A stretch of 8,745 bases of DNA, taken from contig JAFYCU010000265.1 of NCBI GenBank assembly GCA_017545095.1, positions 1-8,745 of the forward strand, given 5' to 3'. Positions 1 to 4,072 of this stretch are shown in pieces. The translations under genes and the position numbers were made by a program. The first letter of the stretch is position 1, and every line of letters starts with the position of its first letter. The notes beneath the pieces are model-generated. The model was not told the DNA's origin, did not search any database, and was given only the letters and a program-made list of their open reading frames with translations. The DNA comes from Muribaculaceae bacterium. Lineage in GTDB: Bacteria; Bacteroidota; Bacteroidia; Bacteroidales; Muribaculaceae.

Positions 1-266
1 ATAGAATTGAAACTAGAAGTTTTTGTTTAGGTTAGTAATTCGGTTAGGTTCTAATCGCACTATATAGAATTGAAACAAGTTTTGATTGCGAAGTTTCGAT
101 ATTGCGCCATTGTTCTAATCGCACTATATAGAATTGAAACAGAAGCAGTCGAAAATCGAGGATCAACTGACCGCCGTTCTAATCGCACTATATAGAATTG
201 AAACCACCTTCAGCAGTGGCGGTTCATCGACTCGCTCGTCCCAATCGCACTATATAGACGGCAGCG
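1..266 (+). CRISPR. CRISPR array, leader-distal (trailer) end, 29-bp repeats
   Basis: Direct repeats of 29 bp lie at 48-76, 112-140 and 176-204 and are identical. The last 13 bases of another repeat open the window (1-13), and a decayed copy starts at 238. Spacers are 14-47 (34 bp), 77-111 (35), 141-175 (35) and 205-237 (33). Each repeat starts GTTCTAATCGCAC and ends ATTGAAAC. That last 8-mer is the classic crRNA 5' tag of class 1 systems (type I-B or III families), which suggests, but does not prove, the type. The repeat holds the palindrome CTATATAG and a weak TTCTA/TAGAA pairing. The 3' tag and the decayed right-hand copy both indicate rightward transcription with the leader off the left edge. 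No cas gene is in the window. Spacer GC rises from about 29% through 37% and 51% to 61%, so the sources were probably mixed. Confidence 0.97.
238..266 (+). repeat. Degenerate terminal CRISPR repeat
   Basis: Aligned with the intact repeat, this copy keeps GT, changes T to C at its third and fifth bases, then matches from AATCGCAC through CTATATAGA (243-258). After that the match stops: the AATTGAAAC end of the repeat is replaced by unrelated sequence. A mutated last repeat is the usual sign of the oldest, trailer end of an array. Without the 3' tag, nothing downstream of it would become a normal spacer. The formal end at 266 assumes the full 29-bp length; recognisable identity ends at 258. Confidence 0.9.
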
Positions 267-318
267 TCGGTGATGCTCTTCCATGGCCGATTTCACAATT
301 TTCGGGCTGTTTTGTCGT

Positions 319-346
319 TTTGGTATTGCACTTTTTTGTAATTTTG
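319..346 (+). promoter_or_regulatory. Candidate Bacteroidota promoter for the flippase gene
   Basis: TAATTTTG at 339-346 fits the Bacteroidota -7 consensus TAnnTTTG. The same 10-mer, TAATTTTGCA, forms the -7 region of the rimP promoter at 2178-2187. The nearest upstream TTTG (319-322) leaves a 16-bp spacer, shorter than the usual 19-21. The -33 part is therefore weak and the call rests on the -7 box. Transcription would start near 350, leaving a leader of about 55 nt before the ATG at 405. Confidence 0.42.
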
Positions 347-368
347 CAGGCGGCTGCTTTTGCTCGAT

Positions 369-389
369 AAGAGCGCGCCGGCTTTTTTT
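369..389 (+). terminator. Terminator-like hairpin with T7 tract, between CRISPR array and flippase
   Basis: AAGAGC (369-374) pairs with GCTTTT (381-386), with one G-U pair, around the loop GCGCCG. The T-run extends over 383-389. This is a short stem followed directly by seven T. It lies downstream of the array and the candidate promoter and upstream of the ATG at 405. It could end the CRISPR transcript, or act as an attenuator in the flippase leader. The stem is only 6 bp and part of the T-run is inside it, so strength is uncertain. Confidence 0.4.
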
Positions 390-404
390 ATTCAATATGA
401 CGAT

Positions 405-1925
405 ATGGCTAATCTGAAATCTCTGGCTAAGGACACTGCCATCTATGGGCTGAGCAGCATCGTAGGGCGGTTTCTGAACTATCTGCTTGTGCCGCTGTAC
501 ACGGCTAAGATGTCGGCGGCTTCGGGCGACTATGGCATCGTGACCAATGTGTATGCCTACACGGCATTGCTGCTGGCCGTTCTCACCTATGGCATGGAGA
601 CGACCTTTTTCCGCTTTGCCAACAAGAGTGAGGAGGACCCGCGCCGTGTGTATTCCACCACGCTGCTCACGGTGGGCATGACGTCGCTGCTGTTTGTGGC
701 GCTGGTGTGGCTCAACATCGGTTGGATAGCCCCGGCGATGGGGCTGGCCTACACGGCCCACCCCGACTATATCGTCGTGATGGCGGCCGTGGTGGCGCTG
801 GATGCTTTCCAGGCCATCGTCTTCGCCTACCTGCGCTACAAGAAGCGTCCGCTGAAGTTTGCCGCGCTGAAGCTGCTGTTCATCTTCGCCAACATCGGGC
901 TGAACCTGCTGTACTTTGTGGTTCTGCCGGCTCTCTACAAGTCGCATCCCGATGCGGTGGGAGCCATCTACAGCCCCACGGTGGGCGTGGGCTATGTGTT
1001 CTACCTGAACCTGGCCTGCACGCTGCTGGTGATGGTGTGCATGTGGGGCGAGCTTCGCGAAGCGTCGTGGTGCTGGGACCGGCAGCTGCTGCGCCGCATG
1101 ATGGGCTACAGCTGGCCCATCCTGATTCTGAGCGTGGCGGGTGTGATCAACCAGTCGGCCTCGCAAATCATCTTCCCGATGGTGCATCCCGGCGGCGAGG
1201 TGGAGAAAGCGTCGCAGCTGGGCATCTACGGCGCGGCCATCAAGATTGCGATGATCATGGCCCTGATCACGCAGGCGTTCCGCTATGCCTACGAGCCGTT
1301 TGTGTTCGGCGGCAACCGCAACAAGGACGATGAGCAGGAGAGCAAGCGCACGCAAGCGCTGGCGATGAAATATTTTGTGGTGTTCACCCTGATTGCCTAT
1401 CTTGCCGTGCTGGCAGGCATCGACGTGCTCAAGAACATCATCGCGCCCGACTATTGGGAGGGTCTGCGCGTGGTGCCCATCGTGATGGCGGCCGAAATCA
1501 TGATGGGTATCTATTTCAACCTCTCGTTCTGGTACAAGCTCACCGACCGCACGCTGTGGGGAGCGGTATTCTCGGGCATCGGTTGCCTGGTGCTGGTGGC
1601 GGTGAACGTGGTGTTTGTGCCGCAATATGGCTACATGGCCTGCGCGTGGGCCGGTGTGGCGGCCTACGGCACCTGCATGCTGCTGAGCTATTTCACCGGT
1701 CAGCACTACTACCCCATGCCCTACCCGCTGCGCGACATCGCCCTGTATGTGGTGGTGACCGCTGTGCTGAGCGCGGCGGCACTGTGGGTCGATACGGGCA
1801 ACACGTGGCTCAACCTGGCTGTGCGCACGGTGCTGTTGCTGCTGCTGGTGGTCATGGTCATCCGCCGCGAGCAGCTCACCCCCATGCTGGCGCGTATCCC
1901 GGTGCTGGGCCGACTGTTCCACTAA
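405..1925 (+). CDS. Wzx-like polysaccharide/lipid-linked oligosaccharide flippase (MOP superfamily)
   Basis: The 506-residue product is an integral inner-membrane protein with about 14 hydrophobic segments, roughly at residues 12-33, 44-64, 83-103, 116-140, 148-172, 186-210, 235-255, 274-297, 325-345, 362-382, 390-408, 415-435, 450-470 and 475-495. The N-terminus (MANLKSLAKDTAIYG, then a segment with GRFLNYLLVPLY) and the size are typical of the oligosaccharide flippase family in Bacteroidales. Such proteins move lipid-linked sugar units across the membrane for O-antigen, capsule or related glycans. The substrate cannot be read from sequence. ATG 405 was preferred over an upstream in-frame TTG (360) because homologous sequence begins there and the TTG falls next to the predicted transcription start. 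No glycosyltransferase genes lie beside it, so it is not in a visible glycan cluster. It appears to be transcribed alone. Confidence 0.88.
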   Translation: MANLKSLAKDTAIYGLSSIVGRFLNYLLVPLYTAKMSAASGDYGIVTNVYAYTALLLAVLTYGMETTFFRFANKSEEDPRRVYSTTLLTVGMTSLLFVALVWLNIGWIAPAMGLAYTAHPDYIVVMAAVVALDAFQAIVFAYLRYKKRPLKFAALKLLFIFANIGLNLLYFVVLPALYKSHPDAVGAIYSPTVGVGYVFYLNLACTLLVMVCMWGELREASWCWDRQLLRRMMGYSWPILILSVAGVINQSASQIIFPMVHPGGEVEKASQLGIYGAAIKIAMIMALITQAFRYAYEPFVFGGNRNKDDEQESKRTQALAMKYFVVFTLIAYLAVLAGIDVLKNIIAPDYWEGLRVVPIVMAAEIMMGIYFNLSFWYKLTDRTLWGAVFSGIGCLVLVAVNVVFVPQYGYMACAWAGVAAYGTCMLLSYFTGQHYYPMPYPLRDIALYVVVTAVLSAAALWVDTGNTWLNLAVRTVLLLLLVVMVIRREQLTPMLARIPVLGRLFH

Positions 1926-1935
1926 AGCTGGCTCG

Positions 1936-2037
1936 CGGCCCCCTAAATGAGGGTGTGTCAAAAGGGTTTTGCACGCTGCGCGTGGCCTTAGAGACCTTAG
2001 AGACCTTAGATTCCCTACCATGCGCCAGCCACGCAGC
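1936..2037. repeat. Composite intergenic repeat-like block after the flippase gene
   Basis: Just after the flippase stop lie three nested structures. First, a hairpin at 1955-1974: GTG, bulged T, CAAAA, loop GGG, TTTTG, CAC. Second, an imperfect inverted repeat: GCTGCG plus TGGC (1975-1986, with a 2-nt bulge) pairs with GCCACGCAGC (2028-2037). Third, inside that repeat's 41-nt loop, the 9-mer CCTTAGAGA occurs at 1986-1994 and 1995-2003, with a third copy differing at its last two bases (2004-2012). The arrangement resembles a dispersed noncoding repeat rather than a gene. That reading is inference, because only one copy is in the window. Confidence 0.45.
1955..1974 (+). terminator. Hairpin 30 bp after the flippase stop; weak terminator candidate
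   Basis: GTG (1955-1957) and CAAAA (1959-1963) pair with TTTTG (1967-1971) and CAC (1972-1974). The loop is GGG and T1958 is bulged. Its position suits ending the flippase transcript, but no T-run follows. It would not be a standard intrinsic terminator, and may simply be part of the repeat-like block. Confidence 0.25.
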
Positions 2038-2065
2038 CCAGCCCCCGCCGCTTGTGAATCGCCGT

Positions 2066-2073
2066 TATCTTTG
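2066..2073 (+). promoter_or_regulatory. Isolated -7-like box, possible second upstream promoter
   Basis: TATCTTTG fits TAnnTTTG and is followed by C, as in many Bacteroidota promoters. There is no TTTG at the expected 19-21 bp upstream; the bases there are C-rich. If used, it would give rimP a leader of about 155 nt that includes the dyad at 2122-2136. Confidence 0.22.
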
Positions 2074-2121
2074 CCATAAACACATAATAAACCATAATTT
2101 TTTATAATTTTCGCTAATAAA

Positions 2122-2136
2122 CTGACGTTTTGTCAG
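2122..2136. promoter_or_regulatory. Perfect dyad CTGAC-N5-GTCAG upstream of the rimP promoter
   Basis: CTGAC (2122-2126) and GTCAG (2132-2136) form a perfect 5-bp inverted repeat around GTTTT. It ends 17 bp before the -33 box. It could be a protein binding site or a small hairpin if transcribed from further upstream. No T-run follows, so it is not a terminator. A 5-bp dyad can occur by chance; its place beside a good promoter is the reason to record it. Confidence 0.3.
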
Positions 2137-2153
2137 CATTAGTCGAAACGCTA

Positions 2154-2185
2154 TTTGCATGTTCTTAGAAAAGAGCGTAATTTTG
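2154..2185 (+). promoter_or_regulatory. Bacteroidota sigma-ABfr-type promoter for rimP-nusA-infB
   Basis: The -33 box TTTG lies at 2154-2157 and the -7 box TAATTTTG at 2178-2185. The 20-bp spacer is the usual spacing for the Bacteroidota primary sigma factor. Transcription should start near 2190, giving a leader of about 48 nt before rimP. This is the best-formed promoter in the window, and no comparable one is seen inside the downstream operon. Confidence 0.72.
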
Positions 2186-2199
2186 CAAAGCATTCGTGA

Positions 2200-2225
2200 G
2201 AGGGGGCTGTGGCTTCCTCGTTTTT
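2200..2225 (+). promoter_or_regulatory. Attenuator-like hairpin plus T-run in the rimP leader
   Basis: GAGGGGG (2200-2206) pairs with CTTCCTC (2213-2219) in a 7-bp stem containing two G-U pairs, with loop CTGTGG. It is followed by G and TTTTT (2221-2225), and the next bases are also T-rich. It sits between the predicted start of transcription and the rimP ATG at 2238, where an intrinsic terminator would cut expression of the whole operon. E. coli controls its rimP-nusA-infB operon through NusA feedback on leader terminators, so a similar role is possible here. This is inferred from structure alone. Confidence 0.4.
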
Positions 2226-2237
2226 ATTATGATATAG

Positions 2238-2702
2238 ATGATCGACAAGACAGCATTAACAGCAGTAGTGAACCAGGCCCTTGAGGGCAGTGACCTGTTT
2301 TTGGTTGCCGTGACGGTGAGTGGCGACAACGTGATTGATGTGTCGCTCGACAGCAGGGGCAGCGTGACCATCGACGACTGCATCGCCGTTGACAAGGCGG
2401 TGCACACGGCGTTTGACCAAGATGCCGAAGACTACGAGCTCACCGTGGGCAGCTACGGCATCACCTCGCCCCTGCTTGTGCGCCGTCAATACGACAAAAA
2501 CATCGGTCAGGCCGTGGAGGTGCTCACCGCCGACGGGCGCAAGCTGCACGGCACGCTCATCGCCGCCAGCGACGACTCCTTCACCATCACCACCCCCACC
2601 AAAGTGAAGGTGGAGGGCAAGAAACGCCCCGAGCTGGTGGATGTGGAGACCACGCTGCGCTACGATGAGGTCAAATACACCAAATGCGATATTAAAATTT
2701 AA
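2238..2702 (+). CDS. rimP: Ribosome maturation factor RimP
   Basis: The 154-residue product matches the length and form of Bacteroidota RimP, a cytoplasmic factor needed for late assembly of the 30S ribosomal subunit. An N-terminal alpha/beta domain covers about residues 1-80. It ends in the family signature GSYGITSPL (71-79), followed by RRQYDKNIG (82-90), which opens the small C-terminal beta-barrel domain (about 85-150). A TAG stop lies in frame immediately before the ATG at 2238, so no longer product is possible. There is no Shine-Dalgarno; the upstream bases are AT-rich, as usual in this phylum. The stop overlaps nothing, and nusA begins after 8 bp, which suggests tight co-expression. 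The order rimP-nusA-infB is conserved widely in bacteria and confirms the identity of this short, fast-evolving protein. Confidence 0.96.
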   Translation: MIDKTALTAVVNQALEGSDLFLVAVTVSGDNVIDVSLDSRGSVTIDDCIAVDKAVHTAFDQDAEDYELTVGSYGITSPLLVRRQYDKNIGQAVEVLTADGRKLHGTLIAASDDSFTITTPTKVKVEGKKRPELVDVETTLRYDEVKYTKCDIKI

Positions 2703-2710
2703 CAACATAT

Positions 2711-3979
2711 ATGGCTAAAAGACAAGAAGCGGTCAAGATGACCGACCAATTCGCCGAGTTTAAGGAGCTCAAGAACATCGACAAGATCACGCTCATCAAC
2801 GTGCTTGAGGAGTCGTTCCGCAGCGTGCTCGCCAAGATGTTTGGCAACGACGACAACTTCGATGTGATTGTGAACCCCGACAAGGGCGACTTTGAGATTT
2901 ACCAGAACCTGGAAGTGGTGCCCGACGGCGAGGTGAGCAACCCCAACAAGCAGATTGGTCTGAGCGATGCGCAAGCCGACGAGGACCCCGACTGCGAGGT
3001 GGGCGAGGAGCACACGCGCAAAATCGACTTCGCCAAATTTGGCCGTCGTGCCATCCTGAACCTGCGCCAGACGCTGGCCAGCAAGATTCTGGACTTGCAG
3101 AAGGACGCCGTCTACAACAAGTTCAAGGAGCGCGAGGGCGAGCTGGTGACCGGCGAGGTGTATCAGCTGTGGAAGCGCGAGGTGCTGCTGCTCGACGACG
3201 AGAAGAACGAACTGCTGCTGCCCAAAGACCAGCAGATTCCCACCGACATCTACCGCAAGGGCGACACGGTGCGCGCCGTGATTCACAACGTGGACAACAA
3301 GAACAACAACCCCAAGATCACCGTGTCGCGGACGAGCGACACGTTCCTGCGGCGGCTGTTTGAGCTGGAGGTGCCCGAGATTCAGGACGGCCTGATCGTG
3401 ATTCGCGCCGTGGCCCGCGTGCCTGGCGAGCGCGCCAAGATTGCCGTTGAGAGCTACGATGACCGCATCGACCCCGTGGGAGCCTGCGTGGGCGTGAAAG
3501 GGTCGCGCATCCACGGCATCGTGCGCGAGCTGCGCAACGAGAACATCGACGTGATTCCCTACACGTCCAATCCCCAGCTGCTCATCCAGCGCGCACTCAG
3601 CCCGGCCAAGATCTCCTCGATGCGCCTCGACGAGGAGAACAAACACGCCGAGGTGTTTCTGCGCCCCGAAGAGGTGTCGCTGGCCATTGGCAAGAGCGGA
3701 CTGAACATCAAGCTGGCCACCATCCTCACCGGCTATGAGATTGATGTGTATCGCGAGCGGGGAGCCTCGGAGGAGGAAGACATCTACCTCGATGAGTTCA
3801 AGGACGAGGTGGATGATTGGGTGATCGAAGCCCTCAAGGACGCAGGATTCGCCACGGCCAAAGCCGTGCTGCGCACGCCGAAAGAGGAAGTGGCCGAAAG
3901 AGCCGATTTGGAAGACGACACGGTGGACCAAGTCTTCGACGTGTTCAACGCCGAGTTTGAGAACGAACAGCACTCATAG
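2711..3979 (+). CDS. nusA: Transcription termination/antitermination factor NusA
   Basis: The 422-residue product binds RNA polymerase and nascent RNA, modulating pausing, termination and antitermination. The N-terminal polymerase-binding domain covers about residues 1-130, with FGRRAILNLRQTLASKI near its end. The S1 domain covers about 135-205, including GDTVRAVI from 184. Two KH domains follow: KH1 after PGERAKIAV (238-246), with GVKGSRI at 261-267, and KH2 with IGKSGLN at 326-332. A short acidic C-terminal part (about 355-422) looks helical and helix-hairpin-helix-like. It is shorter than the E. coli protein (495), which has two C-terminal acidic repeats; about 420 is normal for Bacteroidota. 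The ATG at 2711 follows the rimP stop by 8 bp. A second in-frame ATG ten codons in (MTDQF) is an alternative, but the first fits the Bacteroidota family. Confidence 0.98.
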   Translation: MAKRQEAVKMTDQFAEFKELKNIDKITLINVLEESFRSVLAKMFGNDDNFDVIVNPDKGDFEIYQNLEVVPDGEVSNPNKQIGLSDAQADEDPDCEVGEEHTRKIDFAKFGRRAILNLRQTLASKILDLQKDAVYNKFKEREGELVTGEVYQLWKREVLLLDDEKNELLLPKDQQIPTDIYRKGDTVRAVIHNVDNKNNNPKITVSRTSDTFLRRLFELEVPEIQDGLIVIRAVARVPGERAKIAVESYDDRIDPVGACVGVKGSRIHGIVRELRNENIDVIPYTSNPQLLIQRALSPAKISSMRLDEENKHAEVFLRPEEVSLAIGKSGLNIKLATILTGYEIDVYRERGASEEEDIYLDEFKDEVDDWVIEALKDAGFATAKAVLRTPKEEVAERADLEDDTVDQVFDVFNAEFENEQHS

Positions 3980-4012
3980 CTTCACCAACGAGCCTCACGG
4001 CCGCCAACAATA

Positions 4013-4023
4013 CCTCAACGAGG
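4013..4023 (+). other. Small hairpin in the nusA-infB gap
   Basis: CCTC (4013-4016) and GAGG (4020-4023) pair perfectly around AAC. It lies in the 93-bp gap between nusA and infB, the longest gap in the operon. No T-run follows directly, so it is not an obvious terminator; it could mark RNA processing or partial attenuation. Nearer the infB start, T7 (4049-4055) and A6 (4063-4068) could pair around GAAACCG just before the ATG. Confidence 0.22.
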
Positions 4024-4072
4024 GTTTAGCATAGTACTTCATCAACCGTTTTTTTGAAACCGAAAAAAGAAT

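Larger units (their letters stand above)
1926..2237. other. 312-bp gene-free region between flippase and rimP
   Basis: No convincing reading frame is present on either strand. In order it holds the repeat-like block (to 2037), a C-rich stretch (2037-2050), an isolated TATCTTTG that fits TAnnTTTG (2066-2073), an AT-rich stretch (about 2075-2120), the dyad CTGAC-N5-GTCAG (2122-2136), the rimP promoter (2154-2185) and a leader hairpin with a T-run (2200-2225). I found no tRNA-like fold. Confidence 0.7.

Noticed and set aside
134..370. Plus-strand 78-codon frame running through the CRISPR array
   Set aside because: It translates CRISPR repeats and spacers and then noncoding leader. The repeated LIALYRIET-type residues come from the repeat itself.
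360..404. TTG-initiated 15-residue extension of the flippase
   Set aside because: It crosses the terminator-like hairpin and starts beside the predicted transcription start. The family N-terminus begins at the ATG at 405.
210..2021. Minus-strand open frame of 603 codons opposite the flippase gene
   Set aside because: It is in exact register with the flippase codons. In that register a stop needs TTA, CTA or TCA codons on the plus strand, which this GC-rich gene rarely uses. The translation is low-complexity and rich in His, Gln and Arg, with no domain.
1454..2107. Plus-strand 217-codon frame overlapping the end of the flippase gene
   Set aside because: Off-frame shadow rich in Gly, Arg, His and Ala; its tail translates the CCTTAGAGA tandem repeat.
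2699..3973. Minus-strand open frame of 424 codons opposite nusA
   Set aside because: In register with nusA and open for the same codon-use reason. The sequence is a His/Val/Leu-rich shadow, and nusA is certain.
3980..4072. Terminator or separate promoter between nusA and infB
   Set aside because: The CCTC/GAGG hairpin has no T-run directly after it, and no TTTG plus TAnnTTTG pair with suitable spacing is visible.
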